Shown here one piece after another: positions 23,672 through 36,816 of a stretch of DNA of 64,000 bases. Source of the DNA: Congeria kusceri. Taxonomy: Eukaryota > Mollusca > Bivalvia > Myida > Dreissenidae. Under the pieces are notes generated by a model. That model was not told where the DNA came from and did not search any database. It saw only the letters and a program-made list of their open reading frames with translations. The position numbers and the translations under genes are program-made. The stretch spans positions 3,873,501 through 3,937,500 of the forward strand of contig CM051030.1 of the NCBI GenBank assembly GCA_027627225.1. Reading direction: 5' to 3'. Positions within the stretch are counted from its first letter, which is position 1. The number at the start of each line of letters is the position of its first letter.

Positions 23672-23742
23672 ATTTTAAATGTACCTCACACTGCTGAACC
23701 TTCTGTCCAGACCCTGAAAGCATTGCAGTGGCAAGCTAAGAG
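23672..23742 (+). CDS. Candidate internal exon, 71 bp
   Basis: The acceptor catttctatag and the donor ag/gtatgtct enclose 23 codons plus 2 bases. They read ILNVPHTAEPSVQTLKALQW and then QAK. The composition is protein-like and both splice sites fit consensus, but the exon is short and no partner exon is clear. The family is not recognised. Confidence 0.3.
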
Positions 23743-24269
23743 GTATGTCTGCTCTATTGGTTTGCCGGTAAAGACATTCACTGAAATCATATTTTCATGA
23801 AAGAAAAAGTTTACTGGCACTAGTTAATAATTAATCTTTTTTTTTTAAATGTTTTTTTTTCCAAACATTCTGCGAGTTTGACAATAAGCCTCCCATAGGG
23901 TCTGTTCTATAAACCTGTAAATACAACAAAAAAACATTGTGTTCACAATAAGTGCTTCAGTTACTTACTACTGACGAATCAGGAACAATTTTTTTCTTTC
24001 TGGAAGTCCAGTGTTTGTCTGCTAAAACCGCTGCGCTCATAAGTTGCCCGTGATCCACGATATCATAGGAAGTAACTCCGCTCCACTTTTTTGCAGTGCT
24101 CTTGATAAATAGCTAAAGGATTCCAGCACTCCCTAAATTAAAAAAATAAAAGTGTATTTACCCCTTCATATGCAAAACTGTACATATTTATGACCATTTT
24201 AATGGTTAAGATGTATTGAATCAAGAATTGTTATTCGATAAATGTATACTATATTTCTATTGATTTACA

Positions 24270-25060
24270 CAGATTTCGGTAAAAGATGAAATCGATAAAT
24301 TGATTTTATATAGTAGATTAAATGGGTGATGGTGAACATTATAACAATAACATATAATTCATTTTATTGCTTTATTTTAGGTCATAGAGAAGAATGGAAG
24401 AAATTGACATTTTTTATTTAATTATATACACAAATAGACAAAACAAGAATGTAATAATAATGAAAGTAATAAAGAGTAACACCAAAAAGCACATATTATT
24501 TAGACAAACAAATCACATGAAATAGTATAAACAATGAAAATACATCATTTTTACATACGCACATATTATTATTACTTACCTGTTTTTCCGAAAGAACATG
24601 TAACAATAACACAAAAATGAAGACATGGCATAAGCGCATCAATAGCACCATATAACTTACCTTTTTCCGGAGCATCATTATAATCATTATAATATTTAAA
24701 AAAAAACATGTAGCATATAAAATGGTATATACAGGAAAAAACATAAGCATATTTATTATTAACTTACCTTTTCCCAGTCTACACTTAGTGGGCTATAACT
24801 TAATTTACTAAATGTACAAACTTCTTTAATTATGACAAACTGATAACAACCAATCACGGACACGAGTAACTCAAATAACTAACAAGCCAAGAAGTCAATA
24901 TTAATTAAATACCTTTTAATTAATTAACAACCTTCCATAAGTGTTATCAACACAATTTAATTGACAATCTACTATACAAAATCAATTTACCGATTTCTCT
25001 GTACCAATCACTATATAAGATCAATTTACCGATTTCGTCATTTACCGAAATCTCTGACAC
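24270..25060. mobile_element. TIR-like element, ~790 bp
   Basis: cagatttcggtaaaagatga, aatcgataaattgattttat, atagtagatt at the left is mirrored by aatctactatacaaaatcaa, tttaccgatttc, and catttaccgaaatctctg at the right, with small rearrangements. The interior is AT-rich with no transposase. Confidence 0.6.
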
Positions 25061-25679
25061 CCTTTCTATCAATATATGGTGAGAAACTAATTTTCAAATT
25101 AAATTCATTGTCTAAGTATTGATCATGTGAACTTGTCACATACAATTATTTTTCAGAATCAGAGTCTTTGTCCTGGAAAGGGATTTGAGTAAAGAGCAGA
25201 TATATAGATATTTCAAATTAATGGGTCTAGGTTAATTGTATAGTAGGCATGATCTCTAATGGAATTAAAATATACATGATATATATGGACCTCTGGTTGA
25301 AAAGGTTTTGCATAAAAATATTGTCGACTCAACATGATACAAAATGTGACCACAGCCTAAAAGATGCAATTTAATTTCGATGGGCTACATATTTATTGCA
25401 CAAGCCACATGCTGACATGGTAAATAACCAATTCTACATTGACACACAATTTACATTTGTGATTATTCATTTTCATCTTTTTTCGTTGAAAGAAACTGTC
25501 ATCAATTAAATATATTACCAATTTGCCAGTTGTCATAATTTTCTCTAAACTTTTCCGATCAAAACATCCGCCATTGCGGTGTACCTGATTTTCAAAAACC
25601 AAACAACAGTAACCGATTAACTTCATAGGTTATGCAACACTAATAGGAGCGGCGGGCATATACGGGACTTGACTGAAAA

Positions 25680-25860
25680 CGTTTCCCGAAAGGCGGAGTT
25701 TTGTCACGGAGAATGATTCCCGGTCTCGGGAAATACACTTTTGGGGATCTAGACAATAATGCTTGGCTATAGGGTGGGAATTAGACCCCCAAAATAAAAT
25801 TAGTCAAATTCACCCAGCGCCCCCCCCCCCCTCCCCCGGGGGGAAATATTGATAGATGCA
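25680..25860 (+). repeat. Dispersed repeat family G, forward copy
   Basis: It contains gaatgattcccggtctcggg, aaatac, ctatagggtgggaattagac and a C/G run (ccccctcccccggggggaaa). The family recurs in inverted orientation at 34495-34790. Confidence 0.7.
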
Positions 25861-26109
25861 AAACTGTGTTTTCGTAAGGTTTGTACTTAAAAAATACATA
25901 ACCTTCGTTAGTTGAATCCATGGGTCATTTTTAGGAAGCAAGTCACAAGCTTAAATATTAACCGTCGTTATGTCATATCATTACTTGTAAGGTTCTGGCC
26001 AAATACTAAACAACTTTTTATACCGGGGCGAAAATAGACCATTATAATAGTACTAAGTGATGTCACTGTTTAGATGAAAAGACATTTGGGTTTGATAGCA
26101 ATCGTTGGT

Positions 26110-26300
26110 ATGAAGAAGTTCTCACGATTTCAGTACCACAGTAATTTCTGGACGGATTACGTGAATAAAGTCAGAAAGGCAATTTAAAACTGTACACCGA
26201 GAAATAAAACTTTGAATAAATTTTGATCTGTAATAGTTTAGGAGATATTGATAAATGAGATTTTGTGGGATTTCAAACTTCGGCCGCGAGATGTTGCGAT
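26110..26300. repeat. Inverted dispersed repeat, left member
   Basis: ggcaatttaaaactgtacac and neighbouring blocks reappear in inverse orientation at 27670-27860 (gcacagttttaaattgcc), about 1.4 kb away. Possibly the ends of a degraded element. Confidence 0.5.
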
Positions 26301-26474
26301 ATTGATTTTGTATTGATTCCAATCTTCGTTATTACACCATATCTTTGTTTGATTCTAGTTGTTCAAAAAAGGCGAATCTATTTACCTCTGGGTGTCCGAA
26401 AATTGCATCCTGATTAATAATTATAATATAATTTATTATGTCGATTATTAAATATATTTACATCAATATTTTAG

Positions 26475-26720
26475 CATGATACTATTTTTCTATAGACAAA
26501 CGAATAAAATTGTTGAACTACCCATAAACAACGCAAAAACAGATATGTCAAATCATGTTAGAATCGAAATAATTTTCGCATTATCTTTGTTTATCGGCCA
26601 ATAAACAACTCTTTGTCGTTCTGATGCGTGGCTATTAAACAACTCGGTTTACTCCCTCGTGGTTTAATTCCTACGCACCAAAACTCCAAATCGTTGTTTA
26701 TTGGCTTATAAACAACGATT
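26475..26720. repeat. Dispersed repeat (tttctatagacaaagaac family), copy 4
   Basis: It carries tttttctatagacaaacgaa, gtcaaatcatgttagaatcg and gccaataaacaactctttgt in the same order as copy 2. Confidence 0.75.
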
Positions 26721-28370
26721 ATTATTTGTTAAATTACAAACGTCCAGTTCTTGTCAATTACCAAACGGTGTCCAAAAATTGCATCCAGACTCACCACGTG
26801 GGCGAGCGATGCGTACGTATCTTTTTTGTGTTGTCAGCAGTCTCGATCTCACTATACGATCACCGACCGAGCTGGCAACCCAAGATAAGGACGGTTGAAC
26901 GATTGAGTGAAAAACTGGTTCATATAACTTTCTGTTATTTCAATTGAGAAGTAGCGAGTTTTTCGAAGAGAAGAGTAAAATTTAAAATAATGCGACAATA
27001 TATCTTTGTTTTGATGATTATTTATGATAAATCCGTTATTTGTGTTAAGGGTTTTGGTCAGTTAGAGTGATTGACTCGAAAAAGTTGAGGGCTAAACGAT
27101 GATAAATATTGGTTTATAAATAACTAAAGGGAAGTTATTGGTAATAACGCCGAAAGACGTAGAGACAAATCGTATTTGGATTTTCGCAAGAGTGTTAACG
27201 GAATTGTCTCGCTTGGATGTTGTATTTTTATAATTCAATCATTCAATATACTTTCCTTTTTTAAGTCTTTCCCGTATTAATCTCTTAGCATTTACACTCA
27301 ATAATGCTTACGCAAATTCTTATTCAGTCACAACATGAAAAAGATTAAAGAAAGGGACACACTTTCGAATAGCTGGTCATTTGGAGAATTGCATAGTGTT
27401 GATGTGCCTTAATACATCGTAAAACATATACACTAAAAAGTTCGAACGCACCAATGGAAATTGCAATATTTTCTTTATTTACAAGATTTTCAGCTGCGCC
27501 ATGGTAAACACGAATTTCTTTGGTATTTTCTTTCCAATATTTTGGTAGGAACAAAGGCATATATAACTGAAAAAAAATATGTTTGACATTTCAAGCTGAA
27601 ATTCTGTTATATAAAGAAAATACAACAATTTCCTCCATTTATTTCCATTTGGTGCGTGTACATAGCAAATATTTATAAATGATAAAGATTCGAACTATCA
27701 CGAAATCTTACAGAATTTCCCAGCCCCTACCTGTAATGTCACGAAATCTTGCTGATCGATTTCTCCACAACTTTTTCAAGATAAGTTTATTTATTTGTTG
27801 CTGCACAGTTTTAAATTGCCTTCAAAATGAGACATCTTTTCAAGTAATCCATAAAAAATAACACAGCTTTGGGCAAAGCAACTCATTTATGTATCTGTAA
27901 TAGCAGCGCAAACGCAAGCAAATAAGAAACTTAAGAAAACAGCAGCAAAAAACATTTTTGTATATTTTTATTGAGTGTCATAAATAGTACTACATCATAA
28001 AAGAATAATATAATACAAAATATGTAAACTACATGACTATATAATATGAAAATAACATTTAATATGAAGTAAACTGTAACTTATTACTTGCCTGAAATAC
28101 GCATCAATGGTTTTGCTTCAAAAAGGCAGTACATATACGTTGCGTGCGAAATTGGGACAAAAATAAAGTAAAAACGAACTCGTAATTTTACTTGAAATAA
28201 CGTGAAATAAATCGTAATTACTTGAGATAGACTGTAATAAATGAAGACACTGGAAATGTAGTAAGTTGTAATAACTTGAACTACATCGAAATAGCGTGAA
28301 AGAAATTTGAAATAAATGGTAATACTTTAAAATACATTTAGGTAGGAATCATGCAAATATTTGTGTTCCT
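26721..28370. other. Gene-free stretch (inverted repeat partner at 27670-27860)
   Basis: No gene is supported. Short open frames at 26701-26947 overlap each other in two frames and lack domains. The right member of the 26110-26300 inverted pair lies here. Confidence 0.45.
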
Positions 28371-28373
28371 ATT

Positions 28374-28545
28374 CGAACCATGAAAAATATAAGTAGCGTA
28401 GTATATGGTATATTATGTGTTTGTGAATATACGTGGTTTGGTATAACAGCAAACATATTCGAACCATGAAAAATATAAGTAGCGTAGTATATGGTATATT
28501 ATGTGTTTGTGAATATACGTGGTTTGGTATAACAGCGAACAGCAT
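28374..28545. repeat. 86-bp tandem duplication
   Basis: attcgaaccatgaaaaatat to gtggtttggtataacagc occurs twice, nearly identical, back to back. Confidence 0.95.
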
Positions 28546-29146
28546 ACAATATATACAATACACAAAATACTGAACAGTAGACGTATTTTGTATCTTAACA
28601 TATGTATATGTATATTTTTAAACAAATATTGTGTTCGTTTATATCATATATGACATATCAATACACGTGTATACGCCGTCTATATACATGTATACTTCTA
28701 ATAAACTATATATGTATATGTAATTTATGTATAGAAAAAAAATGTAGTTAAAATTTAACTGTCGTTTTATTTTTATTTACTAGATTTGTCTTCTTCAAAA
28801 AGTTATTTTCAAAGTTATAATTCCTTATCGTTAAATATAGCAGTTAAATATCCCATTGAACACTGACTAAATTAAAAGCATACACTCGGTTACGAAAATA
28901 GTAACAATATAGTAGATCAAGATTTTGTTGAAAATTACCGTGTATCTGTTTTTTGTCACTTCCAATTGCTGTCAGTTATATGGGATGGGCATTATATAGT
29001 CACAAGTTACAAGTTACACGAGTAATCCGTGAGTATACGTCAGGCTGTATCTGTAATGTCGGACTGTTACCATAGCAACCCGTGTCACATTGGCTTGTTA
29101 GCATTTAACCTGAAAGTATATTATACATGATTAATATTACGTGTAA

Positions 29147-29485
29147 CCAGGAACCATATTCAACAACCTATTCTTAGACTTAAGAATAAAGAGCAGACTT
29201 AGACACGATAAAAAATACTTCTGCGTTCGCAGATATTCTGGGCTCCAATGCCAATTTTGTCATTAAAATCATTTAAAACCAAGAATGCTGCAATAAGAGG
29301 TGGTTAATACCAAGTAAGATTTAAATTAACGGCCTTTTTAGAACACAAAAAGGCCGTTATTTTGAATCTTTCTTGACTGAAGACTTAAGAGTAAACACTA
29401 TTCTTAAAACATTAATAAATGTTTTAAGAATAGTGTTTACTCTTAAGTCTTCAGTCTAAAAACGTGTTGGTAAATACGGGCTTGG
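29147..29485. mobile_element. TIR-like element with two internal hairpins
   Basis: accatattcaacaacctatt and cttagacttaagaat at the left are loosely inverse to the right end, ttaagtcttcagtctaaaaa, cgtgttggtaaatacggg. Inside are a perfect 12-bp-arm hairpin (29328-29358) and a perfect 39-bp-arm hairpin (29375-29456). Confidence 0.65.
29375..29456. repeat. Perfect 82-bp hairpin (39-bp arms, 4-nt loop)
   Basis: gactgaagacttaagagtaa, acactattcttaaaacatt is followed by aata and then the exact reverse complement. There is no mismatch in 39 bp. Confidence 0.97.
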
Positions 29486-29741
29486 GACCCGTCTTATTAA
29501 ACATCGTAGGGCATATTTACATTACGATACAATTTTCGAAGAAGCATAAATGCTAAGCACCAACATATTTGATTATGTATTTCAGTAATTATATTCATTT
29601 CCTTGGTATCTTTCACATGTCCTTTATTTCAGGAACATACTGACCATAAATGTCTAATTTTTTTAAACTACAAAATTCAGTCGTAACTTAGACTTGTCGT
29701 AAGATCTTTGATAAGACAGGGCCCTAGACGCGCATCCCTGC

Positions 29742-29897
29742 GGAAATCAAAGCGCTGATAGTGTAGAATAACTGTTCGCGAGAAAAAGACAGAAACAAAA
29801 ATCAAGGGAAATAGAGTGGGGAAATCAAAGCGCTGATAGCGTAGAATAACTGTTCGCGGGAAAAGGACAGAAACCAAAATCAAGGGAAATAGAGTGC
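29742..29897. repeat. 79-bp tandem duplication
   Basis: ggaaatcaaagcgctgatag to caagggaaatagagtg occurs twice with a few substitutions. Confidence 0.9.
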
Positions 29898-30392
29898 CAA
29901 AAATTTCTAACAGAAAGGACACATTTGTTTGAATGAAGTTCAGCAATGCAATGTTTACACAAGACAAATCGACCAATACATTGTTATACTCCCTACTTTC
30001 AACATCTCCGTAGCTATCTAGGTTTGTTTGCAAGTTTGCTATAAGTTTCTCATATCGTCACTTCTATTTTATTTTAACACTTCACTTGCTGGTGACATTT
30101 CAATATGAATATAAATACTAGAGTTCCAACACATTACTATTTTAACGTGGCAGTTATTCTGTTTGTAAAATATTACAAAATACATGTACATTATGTATTG
30201 GGCCATACCAATTTGATTCTATGTTTAGCGTCCTCGGGCTGGTAGGTTTTTGGATGCCTGAACGAAAAAAAAATTGACAAAGTAAAAAATCGAGTTGGAA
30301 AGCATATAACAATTTGAAGAAAAAAAAAGACTTAGTTTACAAAAAGTGTTACAAATAGGTAGATCTAAATTGTATGGGATGAAACGAAAAAT

Positions 30393-31700
30393 AACAAGAG
30401 GGCCATGATGGCCCAAAGCGCTCACCTGAGAACTGTTGAAGACCATACTGTTGTGACAGGTTTGAAAATTAAGGTATATGAACAATACGCAAACGGGGAT
30501 AGGATCAATTTGATTTAAAGCATCGGTTAGTGCAATGTGCTAACTAAAGTACGAGTTGGGTAGCGGATGTGCGGTGTATTTGCTAATGGTTCTCAAATCA
30601 TTTTTCTCGATTTTCTTACCTGACCCTTTTTCATTAAGTCAGTAACATTTCTGGAAAATGCAGAAACAGTAGATTTTGATGTCTTTTTCGCAAACAGTTT
30701 TGGAGAACTAGTTGCGATGCGATAATTGCGATGGCTGTGCTATACGGTCAAGTTAACTGTGAACGTTTGGTCAACATTAAATAAAAAATAGTGTACAAGC
30801 CAATCATTGATAACTTGTTGATGTTTTTTCCAAATACAAGGGGCAATAACTCCGGTGTTTCTAGCCTGATCATGCTTATATTTGACTTCACCTGTAGTCT
30901 TACGTTCATAGAAAAACTTTGCACGATTGGTGAAGAATCGATGATAAATGAAGTCTCAATCCTAAATAATGTGAATTTTTGTATATTTTTTTCACAAGCA
31001 AAGGGCATAAATCTGGTGTTTTTCTGGTTCGATTTTGCTTATATTCGTGTTCATTTTTAACCTCATGGTCATAGACAAACTGTGCAAGATTGGTGAAGAT
31101 TGGATGAAAAATGAAATCTCTATCCTGAATAATGTCCACCAATGCATATTTTTTTCACAAACAAAGGGCAATAACTCCGGTGTTTCTGGTCCGATCTTGC
31201 TTATATTCGACTTCAACTGTAATCTAATGGTAATAGACAAACTACAAGATTTGTGAAGATTGGATGAAAAATGAAGTCTCTATCCTGAATAATGTCCATT
31301 TTTGTATTTGTTTTAATAAACAAAGGGCAATAACTCTGGTGTTTGAAACACGATCTGGTCCATTTTTGGCATCTGCAGGTCATACACAAACTGTGAAAGT
31401 TTGGTTCACATTGGACGGAAAATAAAGTCGATTTGTTGGATAAAGGCATTTTTGCACTTTTTTGGCATAAAAAGGGGCAATAACTCTAGTATTACTGGTG
31501 TGATCTGGCCCAATAAAAATCGCATCCGAGATTTTATGGTCATACACAAACTGTGCAAGTTTGGTTAAGATTGGATAAAAAGTGAAGTCTCCAGCGTGAA
31601 TACGAACCCAATTGTTGACGGCACACGGACGACGGTCGACGCAGGAGAGGTCACCTATACTAATAGCTCACCGAGCACTTCGTGCTCAGGTGAGCTAAAA
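30393..31700. mobile_element. Rolling-circle-like element, family B copy 1
   Basis: The 5' end is aacaagagggccatgatggc with the hairpin gggccatgatggccc. It is followed by gctcacctgag, the exact inverse of ctcaggtgagc at the 3' end. The 3' hairpin gagcacttcgtgctc is followed by aggtgagctaaaaa. The interior has ~165-bp tandem units (tggtgaagattggatgaaaa, caaagggcaataactc). The several short open frames on both strands are repeat artefacts. A second copy lies at 55540-56950. Confidence 0.8.
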
Positions 31701-32260
31701 ATAAAAAGTCTTGTACATTGTTGTTAAGAAGGCCGACACAACATTATGAGAAATTTTAAGCCATTTTAGATAAATGGATATAAATTTATTACCTCTAATT
31801 GTTTCAATTATTGTTTTGTTTCAAACATAAAACATATATCTGAATACTATACACGTTGATAGCATTTTCTTGTTTATTTTTGTTGCCAAGATAAAAATAT
31901 AAGCATATTTAACGATAAAAAGTTACACGGCCAAAGAATATAATACATATATATTATAAAATTATGTATGTCAAAGCCACCAAATCCGCCTCGAGCAAAA
32001 ATTACAACCACGACAATTTTATGGTATTCGTGGTACATATTCAAGACGTTCGCAACAAAAAGAAAATAATTGGGTTAATTTCTCCATTTGCTTGATTTTT
32101 TCTTAATTGTATATAGGTTACAATATACTAATTTCATCTCTAATGTCCATTCAAAATAAATAGTTTTAATAGTAAAAGTTCATAAAGCATATATAATAAT
32201 AAAAAAACACACTATGCAATGTATTTTCCAAACAAATTTATTTCAGAAATGATCCATTAA
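31701..32260. other. Gene-free AT-rich stretch
   Basis: No gene or structured repeat is recognised. Confidence 0.5.
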
Positions 32261-32269
32261 ATATCTTCA

Positions 32270-33245
32270 TTCTATTGATCCGTTGTTTATGTATGTTAAA
32301 ACGAAACAGGAAAAGGCTACACAGGTACCCTGTAATTATGAAATCCAACATTCCCCAAACAAGTTCGGTGAGCCATTCTTTTATTAATGTTTTGGTGTAA
32401 ATATACATTGGTGCATGTCTGTGCGAAATTTTAAGAAAATCTGTCATTTGGAACATAATATGCATTTGATAAAAATGAAGTTTCAGAAAGCATTATTAGT
32501 TCCCATTTGACACACTTAAATGTCCAGTCAAATTCATTATTTAAGCAGTAAATGTAGGTAAAACGTTTTTATTATCAACATACACATGTATATTGCCAAA
32601 CAAAGCATGTACAAACATATCAGTTGAAAGAACCATAACCTTGTTTGAGAAATAACTATCCTATATACTTAAAACATTGATACAAATCCAAACTGAAAAT
32701 GGGGCTTCGACAGGTACCGTATTCAAAACCCAATATTTCCGGAACAAGGCCGGTGACCCCTATTTTTTAAGACTGTTTTAGTTTCAGTATACAATGACGC
32801 ATGTTTATGGGATCTTTTAACAAAATCTGTAGTTTGGAACAAAATATATTCGTATATTTGATAAATTATTGATGTTTTCACAGGCAAATTTAATGCAAAT
32901 TTCACCTCGTTAAGCGTCCATTACAAGTCATTTGGTACATGATAACTGTAGATAAAGCGCGTTTTATCATTAAAATGCACTTGTATATTACCATACGAAA
33001 CATTTAAAAAAGATCCATTTAAAAATCTCCATCTTTGTTTGAATATAAACGCTTTATATTATTCAACATTCTAAGTAACACAAACTGAAAAAAGGCTTCG
33101 ACAGGTACCGTATTCAAAATTTCCAGACAAAGGCCGGTGACCCCTATTTTTTAAGACTGTTTTAGTTTTAGGATACATTGATGCATGTTTGTGCCAAGTT
33201 TTAAGAAAACCTGTCGTTGGAAAAATATTGAATGAAATTGTTGCG
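32270..33245. repeat. Three diverged copies of a ~200-bp block
   Basis: ggtacc, then caaggccggtgacccctatt, ttttaagactgttttagttt and tttaagaaaatctgt recur near 32320, 32715 and 33100 at roughly 390-bp spacing. No intact reading frame is shared by all three. Confidence 0.75.
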
Positions 33246-33329
33246 AACGTCTTTAAGCAATTAAAAAAACACTGTTCTTTAATGGTTTAGTATTACTGAC
33301 AATGAAAGATCCAACAACTTTAACTTTTA

Positions 33330-34285
33330 AACAAGAAACGTGGAAACTCCGCGAAAATCAAATTTTTCGAATGAAATGCAATGAACTCAATCCCAAAACC
33401 GAGGTCTAGGTATATGGAATCTACATATGAAGTTTCATTAAAATATCTCAATGTCTTCTCAAGCTATTGAGCGGAAACTGTTTGTCTATTTTTAGTAATC
33501 TTGACCTTGACCCCACCCACCCCATATGCAATCCCAAGCGAGGTCTAGATATAAGATATCTATGTATGAAGTTTCATTAAAATATCTCAATGTGTTCTCA
33601 AGTTATTGAGCAATCCCAAGCGAGGTCTCGATATAAGGTATTAATGTATTAAGTTTCAATAAGATATCTCAATGCGTTCTCACGTTACTGAGCGGAAACC
33701 GTTTTTCTATCATTAATAACAGTGACCTTGACCCCATCCACCCCACATGCAATCCCAAGAAAGTTGTCGATAAAAGGTATCTATGTATTAAGTTTCATTA
33801 ACATATCTCAATGCGTTCTCAAGATATTGAGCGGAAACCGTTCTTCTATTTTTAGTAACAGTGACCTTGACCTTGTCCCCACCCACCCCGTATGCAATCC
33901 CAAGCGAGGTCTCAATATAAGGTATCTATGTATTACGTTTCATTAAAAATATCTCAATGCGTTCTAAAGTTATTGAACGAAAATCGTTTTTCTATTTTTA
34001 GTAACAGCGACCTTGACATTGACCCCACCCATTCCATATGCAATCCCAAGTGAGGTCTTGGTATAATGTATCCATGTATTAAGTTTCATTAAAATATCTC
34101 TATGCGTTCTCAAGATATTGAGCGAAAACCGTTTTTCTATTTTTAGTAACAGCGACCTTGACCTTGACCCTACCCACCCCATATGCAATCCCATGCAAGG
34201 TCTCGCTATAAGCTATCTATGTATGAAGTTTCATTAAAATAGCTCAATCCATTCTCGAGTTAGAGAGCGGAAACGAAAAAATTTA
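33330..34285. mobile_element. Rolling-circle-like element, family C copy 2
   Basis: It starts aacaagaaacgtggaaactc, cgcg (hairpin-like). It is filled with ~140-bp units (agtgaccttgaccccaccca, catatgcaatcccaagcgag, ctcaatgcgttctcaagtta). It ends gagttagagagcggaaacg. A 3' hairpin is not seen, so the end may be lost. Related to 8464-9580 and 47519-48360. Confidence 0.65.
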
Positions 34286-34494
34286 TTAAAAAGAGTCAAC
34301 CATGTAAATAATGTTTACCAACATTGCGTTGTTTATATATTAACAACATCGTAAAGCATCAGGATCTTGCTATGACCATGTAAACAGTAATCGTGAATCG
34401 ATCAATAATATTTACTAAATATATGTATAAATTAACGTATTTAACGTGTTGCATTATTAAAGTGTAAGATTGCCATTTCACCACGTAATGTACC

Positions 34495-34790
34495 TATCAA
34501 TATTTTCCCCTGGGGGGGGGGGGGGGCGGGCTAACCCAGGGGAGTTTGATTAATTTTATATTTTGAGGTCTAATTGTCTAATTCCCCACCCTAGAGCCAA
34601 GAATTCATAAATTGTTGTCATTTAGACAACAATTCATGATTTACACCTAAATGGGAGATGCTTAATTTTTATTGGTGTATCAATCAAATGGCCCGGGGGC
34701 CAATACTACCGGGATCTAAAATCCGAACTAAATATATTTCCCGAGACAAGGAATCATTCGGCGTGTTCAATTCCCGCCTGTCGAGAATTA
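34495..34790 (-). repeat. Dispersed repeat family G, inverted copy
   Basis: tatcaatattttcccctggg, a G run, gtctaattgtctaattcccc, accctag and tatatttcccgagacaagga are the inverse of blocks at 25680-25860. An internal hairpin is formed by aattgttgtcatttagacaa, caatt. Confidence 0.7.
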
Positions 34791-35244
34791 CAACCTCAAC
34801 AAAATATGTGAACTACGTATGAAATTGTTTTAAAGTACGATGCGCTATCGACCAATACGTTTCTGAAAATACAGTGTATATTACAAACTCTGGTGAAATT
34901 TAAGAATGTAAAAAATAGTATTGTTCAAAACGGATTTTGTGGCTTTTAAAATATAATACCCTTCAAAATGATAATAAAATTGCGAAAGTAATATACAACA
35001 AAACAACACCATTCAAAAATAGCTCAAACTATTGACTGTGTACAAAAAGCCAAAGGTATATAAAAATATATGCAAAAGGTAAACAAGCTTAAAATGTAGG
35101 GTCGCATTTTAACGTTTGTTTATATTTTGTATCAGACTCCAGTTACACGGGTATCGAGTGTTTAAAGTCGCATGCCGTTTTCCTCGAACGTGGTCCGCTG
35201 GCGCAACTCCATACCTACCGACTTCTGGCCGCTGGAAAATATAT

Positions 35245-35330
35245 ACATGAATGTGAATGTGAATGTGAATGTGACTGTGAATGTGAATGTGACTGTGAAT
35301 GTGAATGTGACTGTGAATGTGAATGTGAAC
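35245..35330. repeat. Microsatellite, 18-bp higher-order unit of TGTGAA
   Basis: gaatgtgaatgtgactgt repeats with period 18, built from the hexamer tgtgaa with a regular tgtgac variant. Open frames here on both strands are artefacts. Confidence 0.9.
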
Positions 35331-35376
35331 ATTTGTAGTAAGTTTATTGCATGATATTGAGGAGACTAGTTGAAGA

Positions 35377-35701
35377 AACAAGATTCTGTGTTTGATAAAA
35401 CACACATGCCCCCGGTTGATAGCCCATTTCTTAGTCCAAATTAGGTCAAGGTCAAGGTCAAAGTGAGGTTGGGTGATATGGGTGGATAGGGAATTGTCAT
35501 AAGCAACAACTGTGTAAGTATCCAAGTGGTGTAGCAAGCGGTGTTGGTGCTAGACGAAACGGTAAAAGCTTCTTAACCTTGTCACGGACGGAAGGACGGA
35601 CGGACGGAAAGACGGACGTACGGACGGAAGGACGGACGGAAGGACGGATGGACAGGACAATCACTATATGCCTCCCGCATCAAGATGCCGGGGGCATAAT
35701 A
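35377..35701. mobile_element. Rolling-circle-like element, family E copy 4
   Basis: It starts aacaagattctgtgtttgat and acacacatgcccccggttga. It has one internal unit and then a ggac/ggaa-rich microsatellite (35585-35660). It ends cctcccgcatcaagatgccg, ggggcataat. The inverted subterminal pair atgcccccgg/ccgggggcat is exact. Confidence 0.8.
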
Positions 35702-36682
35702 AAGGTTCTAATTATAAAATTCAAGTAAACGGAACCAACACCACACACTATATATGATACATTATTGCACTAAGCAACCAAGTAATCATAACTTTTACCG
35801 ACGAGTGACTTTGACAATAGACATTCAAATTCCCTTGCATTCTTGAACACCGACACAATGAAAGCTTTGTTCAGTTTGAACACTTGGAAATGCATTGTTT
35901 AATAGCATGAAAAACATTATTGTCGGTGTTGTCGTTTTCTCGTTAGGGGAGGGGGTATAAAGGCAAAGCCCAGTAATAATAGACGTGTCGTCAAATGTTA
36001 AATACACGTATATGCAAATTAATCCGCAGTTTTATCCAGACATTGGATCTCACGTGTTTAATGGTAACACTATTTTTTTTAAAGAGCACATGTTCAAGCT
36101 TATGAAGGGTTTGTGATGAATGGAATTAACCCGTGAACGATAGCTGAAAAATCCTTCTTTTGTTTAACCTATTTTAAACACAAGAGCACATGGTCAGGGG
36201 CATAGCTTCCTTTAGGCACTATAGGCACGTGCCTATACAATTTTTTCCAGGGATGAAAATTTTAAATATGCCAAAAATGCAATAAAAACAAGAGGGGGGA
36301 TGGGGGTGAGGGGATCTTTCTCGGCTGTGGTGAAACTTCATTGTTTAACGAGTCGATTACGTCAATATGAAATAAATTTCATGAAACACACGCTTATTTT
36401 ACAATTATGGTGTAGAATCGGGGTTTAGCTGAAGTTAGATGTTTGTAGCCACATACGAGTATAAACACTCCTGGCCCAAATTATCGCTTACAGCGTCATT
36501 TTGTAGTTTCCACCTATTGTGCCTTTACATATTTTGAACCCAAACTACATTCCTGATGGTAAAGCGTGTGATATGAATGTGACGTTCGATAAATGGCAAA
36601 TAATACGTTACAAATAGCTGGGGAGAAATTAAAACTTGTTGTCGTAAAACCTGGAAAGGTTTATTGATTACATATAGAAATC
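35702..36682. other. 3' flank of the Rh gene
   Basis: Downstream of the stop codon on the minus strand. It probably includes the 3' UTR. aataaa occurs only in common AT-rich contexts, so no polyadenylation site is called. No other gene is seen. Confidence 0.4.
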
Positions 36683-36816
36683 TTACTTTTTTTCCTCGAC
36701 GTATTTTGCATGATTTTCTTCCTCCTCAGGAAGATTCCAGAACACGGAGTCCTCGAACAAACCATCCTCGTCCTTGATTTGATCCTGATCGAAAATCGGC
36801 AGCTTCATGATAAAAC
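36683..36816 (-). CDS. rh50: Rh gene last exon, cytoplasmic tail and stop
   Basis: From the acceptor cag/GT at 36816 it reads [43 protein letters not shown] and TAA. The KLP-x-FDQ and FED-x-V-x-W patterns are typical Rh C-terminal features. The intron before it is about 7.9 kb, and the start of this exon plus its acceptor has been multiplied upstream (36830-37304 and 40371-41110). Confidence 0.93.

Noticed and set aside
30748..31449. Overlapping open frames on both strands
   Set aside because: Artefacts of ~165-bp tandem units in the family B element. The same pattern appears in the second copy (56251-56808).
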